Assembly: GCF_018860525.1 (NCBI RefSeq)
Contig: NZ_JAHKPM010000053.1
Location: 1-63,793, forward strand
Direction of reading: 5' to 3'
From: Vibrio hepatarius
GTDB taxonomy: Bacteria; Pseudomonadota; Gammaproteobacteria; Enterobacterales; Vibrionaceae
DNA: 63,793 bases
How positions within the stretch are numbered: position 1 is the first letter of the stretch; every line of letters begins with the position of its first letter. The notes under the pieces are model-generated. The model ran no database searches. It was given only the letters and a program-made list of their open reading frames with translations, and had not been told where the DNA came from. This document shows, piece by piece, positions 8,463 through 16,805 of this stretch. The position numbers and the translations under genes were made by a program.

Positions 8463-9653
8463 ATGTGGGGACGACAACACGAGTACGCTAGATGGAATGG
8501 GCTTAAGCTCAATATCCTGTCTACCTCCTTTGACGGTGGTAAGCGTCTGCAAGTAAGTGAAATCCCATACGCTGACCTACCACACATTAAAGTCATGGGC
8601 ACTAAAGCCCGAACCTTTACTATTGAAGCTGTATTCGTTGGTACTAGCTCGCTTGCTGATGCAAATACGCTCATTGATAACTTAGAGACAACCCCACAAG
8701 GGGAGCTCGAACACCCTTGGTTGGGTGAGCTACCGCTCGTCTTTGAAGAGTATTCTCTTAGCATTAATACTAAAAAAGGATTGGTAACTTTAAGTCTTAA
8801 GTTCGTGAGATCTGGTACGTCACCATCTATCTCTGCGCCGACTACAATTCGAACCAAAGCACAAGTTGGCGTTGTCGAAGACCTATCTAAACAGTCTTTC
8901 ACTGAAGAGGTGAAATGGTTCGATGTATCTCAAATCAATCAGGTACAAAGTCACGTAATCAGTGCGCTCAATGTGCTGGTTGATATTACTAACCGCCTGA
9001 ACCTAGGCGATGATTCTCTTCAAGATATTAACCTTGCGATAAATGAAGCATTCTCAGCCGTGAGCAGCTTGAGCACCAACCCTGCTGAGTTCGCTGATCT
9101 GTTTTCTAATGCTGTTAATACGGTGTCAGAAGGGGTTCAATCAGAACCAGACTCTGAGAGCGAAGCCGTAGATAACTCACGTAATGCTCAAGCGCTGATG
9201 CTTGGCCAAGTGAAAACTGACAGCCCGACTAAACACCACAACGTGCAGATGGTAGCGGGTGCAGTGAAAATGAGTAAGGACATAACTGTTCTTGAAACCA
9301 ATGATAGCTTTGAGATCACCCTAACCCAAAAGCAGCCTGAAATTATTCAAAGTGATCTCTCGACATTAATTGTCAGCGTTGATGAGCGTATCAGAGAAGC
9401 GACTCAAGTTTCTACGCTAGAAAGCATAGAACTTTATGACGCTCTCACCTCGCTAAAAAGCAATGTGCAGACTCAACACGATAAAGTGACAGAGGGCATC
9501 AAGGCACACAGAACCGTGCAATCACCTCGCTTTAAATCAGCACTTGCTATTGCCCATGACGAGTACACCAATGAGAACGTGATCACCAAAATGAATGCAC
9601 TTCAACACCCTTTGTTTATCCGTGGTGATATCGCGGTAAGGGATGCACGATGA
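8463..9653 (+). CDS. Mu gp43-like DNA circularisation/tail protein
   Basis: 396 residues from ATG 8463 (GGTGGGA upstream); the 17 hydrophobic residues read upstream in frame are not expected in this family. The N-terminal 120 residues match the DNA-circularisation N domain of Mu gp43: ARWNGLKLNILSTSFDGGKR, then GELEHPWLG. In Mu-type tails this protein follows the tape measure and joins the tail hub. Here it opens a rightward baseplate operon that sits far from the tape-measure gene. Confidence 0.82.
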   Translation: MWGRQHEYARWNGLKLNILSTSFDGGKRLQVSEIPYADLPHIKVMGTKARTFTIEAVFVGTSSLADANTLIDNLETTPQGELEHPWLGELPLVFEEYSLSINTKKGLVTLSLKFVRSGTSPSISAPTTIRTKAQVGVVEDLSKQSFTEEVKWFDVSQINQVQSHVISALNVLVDITNRLNLGDDSLQDINLAINEAFSAVSSLSTNPAEFADLFSNAVNTVSEGVQSEPDSESEAVDNSRNAQALMLGQVKTDSPTKHHNVQMVAGAVKMSKDITVLETNDSFEITLTQKQPEIIQSDLSTLIVSVDERIREATQVSTLESIELYDALTSLKSNVQTQHDKVTEGIKAHRTVQSPRFKSALAIAHDEYTNENVITKMNALQHPLFIRGDIAVRDAR

Positions 9654-10588
9654 ATCAGTTAACGATGCACATTGATGGTAAACAACATACGTTCTACCAA
9701 GCCAACCTGAACTACTCAACAGAACAACTGGCCCACACATTTAACTGCTCTATCGAGCCCATGACTATCGAACGCCCGTTATCGGTTGAGTTTTTCCTTA
9801 ATGACCAATCAATCCTAGTCGGTCAAATAGATGAAGCAGAAAGCGAGACGGGCGCAGGCTCTTTAACTATGCCAATAATGGGACGTTCCAAGAGCGCTAA
9901 CATGATTGACTCACGCATTACTATGGATGCGCTTTACAACCTCAATGTTGAAGAGCTGCTTAGAAAGTTAGCAAAGCCATTTGGCTTAAGCGTAAAAAGC
10001 CTCGTGAAAGGCATGCCCAAGATTGAAGAATTTCAGATTAACGCAGAGTCTCCGGTTGAAAATGTAGCTCAGCTTATACGTGAACAAGGCTACATGCTGA
10101 TAGAGCGGAATGGTGAACTGACTATTGAAAACACGGCGCATACAACCACTAACAACATCGGTCTTGAAACAGGTAACAACGTAGACAGCTTAAAGATAAA
10201 ACGCGCCTTCAATAAGCAATTTCACACTATTGATGTGCAAGGCCAGTGGGATGATGCCAACGCAAAAATCACCAACTCTAGTATCGATAGCTCACGCACT
10301 TTAGTTATCACCTGTGACCAACTTCAAAACAACGCAGCTTGTGTATCTCGCGCCAAATATGAGAGCAATTTAGCCATAGCAGAAAGCCTGACCGCTTCTA
10401 CTTCAATTGCGGATATCTTCCCACAGCTTGCGATTGATGGATTAAACCGAGTGATTCGAGTGATCGACAAAGAGCAGAGTTTTAGTGAAATGCTGGTAAT
10501 TAAGTCCCTTGGCCTATCGGTGACCGAAAGCTCAGCGAGCACTTCCGTTGAGTTGGTCAGACCGTTTAAGGAGCAAAGCCATGTCTAG
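9650..10588 (+). CDS. Baseplate hub protein, Mu gpP (gp44)-like
   Basis: 312 residues, overlapping the previous gene by four bases. The pattern LTMPIMGRSKSANMIDSRI, followed by VEELLRKLAKPFGL and QLIREQGYMLIERNGELTIE, is typical of the Mu gpP hub, the functional equivalent of P2 gpD and T4 gp27. It should form the trimeric base of the tail tube onto which the spike docks. The order gp43-44-45-46-47-48 is kept exactly as in Mu. Confidence 0.85.
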   Translation: MNQLTMHIDGKQHTFYQANLNYSTEQLAHTFNCSIEPMTIERPLSVEFFLNDQSILVGQIDEAESETGAGSLTMPIMGRSKSANMIDSRITMDALYNLNVEELLRKLAKPFGLSVKSLVKGMPKIEEFQINAESPVENVAQLIREQGYMLIERNGELTIENTAHTTTNNIGLETGNNVDSLKIKRAFNKQFHTIDVQGQWDDANAKITNSSIDSSRTLVITCDQLQNNAACVSRAKYESNLAIAESLTASTSIADIFPQLAIDGLNRVIRVIDKEQSFSEMLVIKSLGLSVTESSASTSVELVRPFKEQSHV

Positions 10589-11186
10589 TGCTCAGCGTCA
10601 GCAACAACAGCGCTTAATGGCTCGCATCAAGAACGTAATCGGAACAGGCACGGTGACAGGCGCAACTACGGGCATGTTGCAAATCAGAACGGCAACAGGC
10701 CGCACCAATGACCGAATTAAACGCGTCCACAACTACGGCTTTATGAGCCGACCACTACCAGAGGCAAAGGCTTACAACCTGTTTATTGGCGGTGTGACTG
10801 CGCGAGGGATTACCGTCAATGTTGAAGATGAGCGCTACCAAATCGATTTAATGCCAGGTGAAGTCGCCATGCTCGACGACAAAGGCAACTTAATCCATCA
10901 AACCAAAGAAGGCATCAAGGTCTACGCCACCAAAGGGAAAGTAGATGTTGTCGCAGCAAATGAAGTGTCAATCAAAGCGCCACAGGTAAACGTTATCGCA
11001 GAAAAAACCACTTTCTCTGATGATGTAGAGATAGGCGGCAACCTGAACGTGGCCAAAAACACACTGGTTACGGGCTCTGTTGGTGGTAAGTCTGGTACGT
11101 TCGGCGGCGTTAAAGTCGAAAAGCACGATCACGACTATGAAGACGACAGCACAATCAAAACAACACGGGAGCCTAACAAAGAATGA
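10581..11186 (+). CDS. Baseplate spike protein, Mu gp45 family
   Basis: 201 residues from ATG 10581, preceded by AAGGAG and overlapping the previous stop. An OB-fold-like start (GTVTGATTGMLQIRTATGR, VHNYGFMSRPLP) leads into a C-terminal beta-helix-like stretch (VSIKAPQVNVIAEKTTFSDD, then GGNLNVAKN). The histidine pair HDHD near the end may bind metal at the spike tip. This is the membrane-piercing central spike of a Mu-type baseplate. Confidence 0.85.
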   Translation: MSSAQRQQQQRLMARIKNVIGTGTVTGATTGMLQIRTATGRTNDRIKRVHNYGFMSRPLPEAKAYNLFIGGVTARGITVNVEDERYQIDLMPGEVAMLDDKGNLIHQTKEGIKVYATKGKVDVVAANEVSIKAPQVNVIAEKTTFSDDVEIGGNLNVAKNTLVTGSVGGKSGTFGGVKVEKHDHDYEDDSTIKTTREPNKE

Positions 11187-11584
11187 ACCACTTTAAATTG
11201 AACGCGCTTACAGAGTCGGTGGATTCCAAACAAGGCATGACTCATGCGGTGCTACAAAGCGTCTACAACTACGCCGAATCAACCAAGAATGACCGCGCAC
11301 GAATGGACAGCAATGAGCGCGGCGGTACTTGGAGTAATGAATTGATAGAGATTGTCGGTTCTCGCGACTGGACACTCAAACGAGCCAAATTAACTGATGA
11401 AACCTTAAGGCTTGCCAAGCGCTTTTATGAGGAAGCCCTCGACTGGTTAATTCAACAAGATCACGCCAAAGCCATTGACGTCAACGTGTGGAGAGAGAAG
11501 CCAAACCAAATGGGCCGTAATGTCATGATAAACCTGCCTGACGGCTCAACATTTGATGTTCCACTATCGAAGGTAGATAAATGA
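11183..11584 (+). CDS. Baseplate wedge protein, Mu gp46 family
   Basis: 133 residues, ATGA-overlapped with the spike gene. GGTWSNELIEIVGSRDWTLK followed by AKRFYEEALDWLIQQ matches the GP46 family, a small baseplate wedge protein equivalent to P2 gpW and T4 gp25. The gene order and overlaps support co-translation with the gp47-like protein downstream. Confidence 0.85.
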   Translation: MNHFKLNALTESVDSKQGMTHAVLQSVYNYAESTKNDRARMDSNERGGTWSNELIEIVGSRDWTLKRAKLTDETLRLAKRFYEEALDWLIQQDHAKAIDVNVWREKPNQMGRNVMINLPDGSTFDVPLSKVDK

Positions 11585-12624
11585 GCACACAAGTGAGCCT
11601 TGAGAGCTTAATTGCTCGTGCTGAAGCCAACCTAACAGCGGAAACAGGGCAAAATAACCCAGCCACCAAAGCGATAGCCTCTGCAATAGCTGGCGTCAGC
11701 TATGGACAATATGGCTATCAAGATTTGCTTTTCAGACAACTGCACCCTGAAACCTGCTCTGAAGCGTGGCTATATCTGCATGCCAATCGTCACAATACAC
11801 CGCGCCTATTACCAACCTTTGCCAAAGGTTCAGTGCAGTTTGCTGAGCTAAATGGAATAGTGGTTATCGGCAAAGGTACTCGCCTAATTAACGGTGATAA
11901 AGAATATGAAACCACAAAAGAGCAATACAGCAATACGCCCGTTGAAGTCATAGCGCTTGAGTCCGGCAGAGCAAGCAACTTGCCAAACGGAGCCAAGCTC
12001 ACACTCACAGAGGGTTTAAGCGGTATCGACCCTAATAACATTTTATCGCTTGGCATTGAAGGTGGCGCAGATATCGAAGAGCTAGAACACTGGCGATCTC
12101 GTGTCATTGTCGCATATGAAAAGAACGAACTGATCGGCAAGTCAGAAGATTACGAAATCTGGGCGGTATCGGCTCACTCTGATGTGGATTTTGCATGGGC
12201 ACTTGATAACACCCCACAGCGCGGCATGGTAGAAGTCTATATTGGAGCACGTGAGAATGACCCAACCTTAAGCGGTGAAGTGGTCAATCTTGTTCAAGAA
12301 ACTTTTGAAGCTAACCGACTAGCTGGTTGTCATCCGTTTGCTCATCTCCCAGAAAAAGCGCCGCTCGCTATAGAGATTCAAGGCATTGAAGATCAAGCAA
12401 TTCGTGATGATGTGGTCACGGTCCTTGAAAACTTTGTCAAAGGGAAAATGGGCAAGATAAACCCAGAAACCCAAAAGCCTGAATCCATCACCAACACTGA
12501 AATTGTGTTAGTGATTTCAACTGTAACCAGTAATTTCATTGTCAAGTCACCCGTAGGTAAAGTGGCTATCGCCAAAAACCAAATTCATGTATTAGGAGAC
12601 GTCACATGGACACCTCCGACTTAA
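11581..12624 (+). CDS. Baseplate J/gp47 family wedge protein
   Basis: 347 residues. It has the J-like start (LESLIARAEANL), the conserved ETCSEAWLYLHAN region, GGADIEELEHWRSRVI, and a central PQRGMVEVYIGA. These are family hallmarks of Mu gp47 and P2 gpJ, which form the outer wedges that trigger sheath contraction. Overlaps the previous gene by four bases and the next by nineteen. Confidence 0.9.
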   Translation: MSTQVSLESLIARAEANLTAETGQNNPATKAIASAIAGVSYGQYGYQDLLFRQLHPETCSEAWLYLHANRHNTPRLLPTFAKGSVQFAELNGIVVIGKGTRLINGDKEYETTKEQYSNTPVEVIALESGRASNLPNGAKLTLTEGLSGIDPNNILSLGIEGGADIEELEHWRSRVIVAYEKNELIGKSEDYEIWAVSAHSDVDFAWALDNTPQRGMVEVYIGARENDPTLSGEVVNLVQETFEANRLAGCHPFAHLPEKAPLAIEIQGIEDQAIRDDVVTVLENFVKGKMGKINPETQKPESITNTEIVLVISTVTSNFIVKSPVGKVAIAKNQIHVLGDVTWTPPT

Positions 12625-13085
12625 TCATTGAATACAGCGAAGGTGATTTTGCTGATGCGTACCGTGGGTTACTTCCTCAAGGCGAATACTGGCAAGACAC
12701 CGAGAACGCAGAGCTGACCAATACCATTAACGGTATAGCGAAAGACTTTAAGAAAACCCATGACGATATTGAATTATCACTATTAACGGAGTTTGAAGAG
12801 CAAGGGTTTGGTTGGAAGCTGTCGGACTACCAAGGTCTATTAAACACAACAGCAGGAAAACAAAGCGGCTTGGTATTTGATGATGTTAGAGACCCAAACC
12901 TTATTTACTGCTCGTTGTATGACTCATTTCGTCACCACAGCATAGAAGCATGGCAAGCGTTCGAAAAGCACCGCTTACCGCATACAGAAATAGCGTGGAT
13001 TTATCATTCACACTTTAGAGTTCACCACCAAATGGCGAACTATCGACACATTAGAAACCTGCATAAACACGAGGTAACACAATGA
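12606..13085 (+). CDS. Tail protein gp48 family (DUF2313-like)
   Basis: 159 residues. The opening GDFADAYRGLLPQGEYW and the acidic helical stretch that follows match the Mu gp48/YmfQ family, equivalent in place to P2 gpI. It links the baseplate to the tail fibres. It ends four bases inside the fibre gene start, completing the Mu-type baseplate set. Confidence 0.82.
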   Translation: MDTSDLIIEYSEGDFADAYRGLLPQGEYWQDTENAELTNTINGIAKDFKKTHDDIELSLLTEFEEQGFGWKLSDYQGLLNTTAGKQSGLVFDDVRDPNLIYCSLYDSFRHHSIEAWQAFEKHRLPHTEIAWIYHSHFRVHHQMANYRHIRNLHKHEVTQ

Positions 13086-14161
13086 GCTTATTGATTACTG
13101 ATGCGGGTATCGCGGCTTCAATTCGAGCTGGCGAACTTAGCATTAATTACAAAATTGCAGAAATCAGCATAGGAACGGAAGGATATACACCTGCCAAAGA
13201 TCAAACAACTTTACGTAACGAGATACAACGCAAAGCAGTCACTCGCGGCGAAGTAATTGCACCAGGTCAACTCAACTTTGAAACTACGTGGGATGGTGAT
13301 GAAGCTTTTGAAGGTAAAGAGCTAGGTTATTGGCTAGATGATGGCACCCTATTCGCTGTCGATAGCCGAGGGGGAGAGGTCATAACCTACAAGCAACAAG
13401 ATTCAGTCGTAACCGAAGCATGTGCGTTAAACCTAGCTGCTTCAACAATTAAAAATATCACCGTAGAGGTGCTTAATCCCTATAGCGCGACAGAAGAGCG
13501 AGCGGGAATTGCAAAGATTGCAACGCATGAGCAAATAGACCAAGGTCACGATGACACCTCATTTCTTACCATCAAGAAACTGGTGTATTCATTGGGTGTA
13601 ACACATGTGGTGGATAAGTTAGTCAGCAATCTATGGTTAAAGCTTGCCGCCAAAATATTTCCTGTTGGAGCAGCTATACCTTGGTTCACAGACATAGCTC
13701 CTGAAGGATTTGCAATCATGAAAAATCAAGCATTTGATACCGCTTCCTATCCAGAGCTTGCGAAGGTGTTCACAGATGGAATTATCCCCGATATGAGAGG
13801 TTGTGGCGTCATAGGAAAAGAAAATAACGAGGTGGTTGGTGTTTTTGAGGAAGGTCAGGTTAAAGAACATGGGCATCCAAATTCAACGGTAAGTTCAACA
13901 GACCTCGGCTCAAAAAATACTAATGTAGCTGGTCACCACCGCCATTCATACGGAATTAATGCAAATCACTTTAACCCCAATACTCAAAGACCAGTTACCG
14001 GAGATCATGGCCCGCAAGCAGGTTACACAGACTTCGCAGGTGCTCATGCCCATTCTGTATTCATTGGCTCCCACGTTCACTCTGTAATGATTGCAATGTT
14101 TGGGGCATTAAAAAACACCATAAACCACCGTAAAGTTAACTGGATTGTGAGGATGGCTTGA
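13082..14161 (+). CDS. Tail fibre/collar protein
   Basis: 359 residues. The N-terminal part (LITDAGIAASIRAGELSINY, then ISIGTEGYTP) resembles the baseplate-attachment domain of short phage tail fibres. The second half has a tail-collar signature (PVGAAIPWFTDIAPEGFAI ... PDMRGCGVIG). The C-terminus is rich in paired histidines (HGHP, HHRH, HAHS, HVHS), which suggests bound metal in the distal shaft as in T4 gp37. Probably the host-recognition protein, and likely to vary between related prophages. Confidence 0.82.
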   Translation: MSLLITDAGIAASIRAGELSINYKIAEISIGTEGYTPAKDQTTLRNEIQRKAVTRGEVIAPGQLNFETTWDGDEAFEGKELGYWLDDGTLFAVDSRGGEVITYKQQDSVVTEACALNLAASTIKNITVEVLNPYSATEERAGIAKIATHEQIDQGHDDTSFLTIKKLVYSLGVTHVVDKLVSNLWLKLAAKIFPVGAAIPWFTDIAPEGFAIMKNQAFDTASYPELAKVFTDGIIPDMRGCGVIGKENNEVVGVFEEGQVKEHGHPNSTVSSTDLGSKNTNVAGHHRHSYGINANHFNPNTQRPVTGDHGPQAGYTDFAGAHAHSVFIGSHVHSVMIAMFGALKNTINHRKVNWIVRMA

Positions 14162-15099
14162 TGAGCGACTTTTTTAAAACATCTAAAACTGTATACGTAT
14201 CCCGTATCAATCAACAAGGTTGGTGGTTAGAGAATATCGAAGAGCACGTTTCAAAAGGTACAGCTCTTGGATCGGAATATACTCAACGAATATATAAACC
14301 CTCCCAAAAAGGGAAAACCGCTAGATTCGACAAAGAGTCGAATCAATGGAGTGAAGAGATAGAAGATATGACGTGGAAAAAGTATTGGGATGAAAATGGT
14401 AATGATTTCATTATCGGTAAGCCTGATGGAGACTTTCCCAGTAATGCCATTTTGGAACCACCGCCAGAATATAATAGAGAAACTCACGCTGTCTTATATT
14501 CAAAAATTGCAGGGTGGAAAGTTTATGCTGTCCGAATAGGTCAGGCTTTTTATGACGAGCAGGGACACGAGCTCATTGTTTCTGACAAATACTTTGACTT
14601 GCCTGAAGGCCATACTTGGGAAGCCCCTCCCTCTCCCAAAGAAGGCTATGCCATAAAACATGTGGACGGTAAATGGGTACAAATAATCGACTATAGGGGT
14701 AAAATAGCCTACGCAAAAAATAGAAATGACCCAAGTCAGCAAGACTATATCATTGAACAGATTGGTGAAGTCCCCAATAGCCACACACTTTCTGAACCCC
14801 AACCCTATGATTCATGGATGGGGGAAAATCTCGGCTGGAAATATGACGCTGAACGACATAGACCTTTCAAACAAAGCGAAGAAAAAAGTTGGCGAGATAG
14901 CGAACTCACTAAGGTTTTAAACAGAATTGATCAATACGAAAAAGACAAAAATTATCCCAACGAGTTAAGAACTTCACCAATAAGTTCAGAAGTTGATTTT
15001 CTTAAACTCGTAGAAGATAGGAAGGTATTAAGCGATTATCCCGATACTGAACATTTTCCATTTGGAGAGCGGCCAACCCTTTCAGGGTTAGCCAACTAA
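14158..15099 (+). CDS. Tail-fibre-associated protein with triplicated unit
   Basis: 313 residues, ATGA-overlapped with the fibre gene, as fibre-assembly chaperones are. Three units can be seen: around FIIGKPDGDFPSNAILEPPP, LIVSDKYFDLPEGHTWEAPP and YIIEQIGEVPNSHTLSEPQP, each followed by a tryptophan-containing strand. The last 100 residues are helical and charged. It could be a fibre chaperone or a tip/adhesin subunit; position favours fibre assembly, and exact function is unknown. A strong terminator follows. Confidence 0.6.
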   Translation: MMSDFFKTSKTVYVSRINQQGWWLENIEEHVSKGTALGSEYTQRIYKPSQKGKTARFDKESNQWSEEIEDMTWKKYWDENGNDFIIGKPDGDFPSNAILEPPPEYNRETHAVLYSKIAGWKVYAVRIGQAFYDEQGHELIVSDKYFDLPEGHTWEAPPSPKEGYAIKHVDGKWVQIIDYRGKIAYAKNRNDPSQQDYIIEQIGEVPNSHTLSEPQPYDSWMGENLGWKYDAERHRPFKQSEEKSWRDSELTKVLNRIDQYEKDKNYPNELRTSPISSEVDFLKLVEDRKVLSDYPDTEHFPFGERPTLSGLAN

Positions 15100-15103
15100 C
15101 AAC

Positions 15104-15135
15104 CAAACCCAGCCTAACCGCTGGGTTTGTTTTTT
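15104..15135 (+). terminator. Rho-independent terminator after tail fibre operon
   Basis: Perfect 10-bp stem, CAAACCCAGC (15104-15113) with GCTGGGTTTG (15120-15129), six-base loop and a run of six T residues. It closes the baseplate/fibre operon just after its last stop codon. Confidence 0.92.
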
Positions 15136-15251
15136 CTGCCTTCACAAACTTCTATATCCCAACACTAGAAATGCCATAAGTACTTTTTAAACCTCAGCTC
15201 GATACACTGATTTTGTGGGGACGATTAATCATTAACTGCGAGAGAAAATCA

Positions 15252-15494
15252 ATGAATCAGACAGAGGTAAAAACATTCGTCGTGTCTTTGCTCGACATTA
15301 CTGGTCTAAAAAAAATCCTCACATCAATCAGCGCAACCTTAATTAGCTTTGGTGTTAACGATTTTGCCCAGCTCATGGCTATTTTTGTCGGAATTGTATC
15401 TGGCCTTATGGCTATCCGGCATTACAACGTTGCAACTAAGCTCAACCAAGCGAAGCTAGACAAGCTCATATCACAGCAGGATAGCACCTTATGA
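15252..15494 (+). CDS. Putative phage holin
   Basis: 80 residues from ATG 15252. One or two hydrophobic helices are present (ILTSISATLISF and FAQLMAIFVGIVSGLMAI) with a charged lysine-rich C-terminal tail, the usual small-holin layout. It sits directly before the endolysin gene, which starts inside its stop codon. Because the endolysin is of the SAR type, this is more likely a pinholin that depolarises the membrane than a large-pore holin. Confidence 0.7.
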   Translation: MNQTEVKTFVVSLLDITGLKKILTSISATLISFGVNDFAQLMAIFVGIVSGLMAIRHYNVATKLNQAKLDKLISQQDSTL

Positions 15495-16027
15495 AAACCA
15501 CCAATCATAAGAGGTTTGCTATCTGCTCTGTGACTTCAGTTCTGGCAATTGTTTTTAGCTTAAATACCGATCTCGGTGTCAGTAAAAAAGGCTTACAACA
15601 CATAGCCAATCAGGAAGGATGCCGTTTAACCCCGTACCAATGCAGCGCGAATGTGTGGACGGCAGGCTTAGGGCATACAAAAAACATGACTGAAAGCTCC
15701 GTTCTCAATGTTCAGCAAGTGGCTGAATATTTCGTTATCGATGTACATGAAGCTGAGCAAATTGTTAAACGGCGTATAACAGAACCCGCCACTCAAGGCG
15801 AATATGACATGATGGTCAGTTTCGTCTTCAATCTCGGTGCTGGTAACTTTACCCGCTCTACATTGCTAAAAAAATTCAATCAAGGCAATCGTAAAGGAGC
15901 ATGCAATGAGTATTCAAGGTGGGTATTTGTAAACGGTAAAGATTGCCGAATAAAAGGCAATGATTGTGCCGGCATTTCTAAACGAAGAGAAAAAGAACGC
16001 AGCGTGTGTTTATACGGCTGGATGTGA
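15491..16027 (+). CDS. SAR endolysin, P1 Lyz-like glycoside hydrolase 24
   Basis: 178-residue phage lysozyme. A weakly hydrophobic N-terminal signal-anchor-release helix (about residues 10-28) precedes the catalytic core. The active-site triad reads E42, C51, T57 in a region containing QEGCRLTPYQC. With C12 in the anchor and C44 beside the glutamate, the cysteine set closely mirrors P1 Lyz (C13, C44, C51), in which a C44-C51 disulfide blocks the enzyme until the anchor leaves the membrane and thiol exchange frees C51. Membrane-tethered, then periplasmic muramidase. ATGA overlap with the holin gene. Confidence 0.9.
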   Translation: MKTTNHKRFAICSVTSVLAIVFSLNTDLGVSKKGLQHIANQEGCRLTPYQCSANVWTAGLGHTKNMTESSVLNVQQVAEYFVIDVHEAEQIVKRRITEPATQGEYDMMVSFVFNLGAGNFTRSTLLKKFNQGNRKGACNEYSRWVFVNGKDCRIKGNDCAGISKRREKERSVCLYGWM

Positions 16028-16037
16028 GGAATTAAGC

Positions 16038-16550
16038 ATGTTTTCTAAATACCTAAAACAACTCAAGGCGTTAAGCGTGCTCACTGGACTCACACTAGTA
16101 GCTTACCTGTCGTATGACTACGGCGTTACATCAACTCAGCTGAACAATGAGCGTTCTCAAGACGTCATATTCGACAAGCTAGAACGCAAACAAGAAGAAG
16201 CTTACACACTAGCTGTAGCACTTGCTAGCCAACAGCAAAGAATAGAAATACGATACCGAACCATAGAAAAAGAGGTGTTCAAGTATGCCCAAAAGAACCA
16301 TGATAAGCAGTGCATTATTACTGATCCTAACTGGATGCGCATCCGCGCCGAATCAGTGCGAACGCATAATCGAGCAATCGGTATTCAGCAACCCTCCCCC
16401 GTCTCTGATGGTGCCACCAAAACCGCTACAAGTTACGAACGAGACGCCGAAGTCCTAGCCGAAGATGTAGCAAACCTACAAACCTGTGCTGAAAACGCAC
16501 AGCAGTTGTTATCGCTACAGAGATGGATTAGTAGTCAAATAAACCAATAG
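16038..16550 (+). CDS. Inner-membrane spanin (Rz-like)
   Basis: 170 residues from ATG 16038, with GAGGA eight bases before it. One transmembrane helix (LSVLTGLTLVAYLSYDYGV) is followed by a long charged coiled-coil region (ERKQEEAYTLAVALASQQQR). It should span the periplasm and pair with the nested outer-membrane lipoprotein to fuse the membranes in the last step of lysis. Conserved order holin-endolysin-Rz. Confidence 0.82.
   Translation: MFSKYLKQLKALSVLTGLTLVAYLSYDYGVTSTQLNNERSQDVIFDKLERKQEEAYTLAVALASQQQRIEIRYRTIEKEVFKYAQKNHDKQCIITDPNWMRIRAESVRTHNRAIGIQQPSPVSDGATKTATSYERDAEVLAEDVANLQTCAENAQQLLSLQRWISSQINQ
16285..16458 (+). CDS. Outer-membrane spanin Rz1, nested in Rz
   Basis: 57-residue lipoprotein read in a different frame wholly inside the Rz-like gene. 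It starts MPKRTMISSALLLILTGCAS: a signal peptide with lipobox LTGC. The mature part is proline-rich (NPPPS, MVPPKP), as Rz1 proteins are. The nested +1-frame arrangement matches lambda Rz/Rz1. Easily missed because of its length. Confidence 0.82.
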   Translation: MPKRTMISSALLLILTGCASAPNQCERIIEQSVFSNPPPSLMVPPKPLQVTNETPKS

Positions 16551-16805
16551 TTTAACTTTGCCCCGTTGTGCGTTAGAACTTTTACTCATTCATATCTTGT
16601 TAACCTGACTTTGCTCTACTCAAAGTTATCCAATTGAATTGACAAATTAGCATCACGTTATTAGTCGATATTTTGCAGCCTAGTATCCTTCAAGTTACTT
16701 AACCTATTGATTACCAATTGAAGCAATATGCTTAAAAGTGCATTATGTAAGAGCAAAAGGTGACAATTTATCGGCTAATAAGCGTTATATTTCTCAGAGG
16801 GTACT

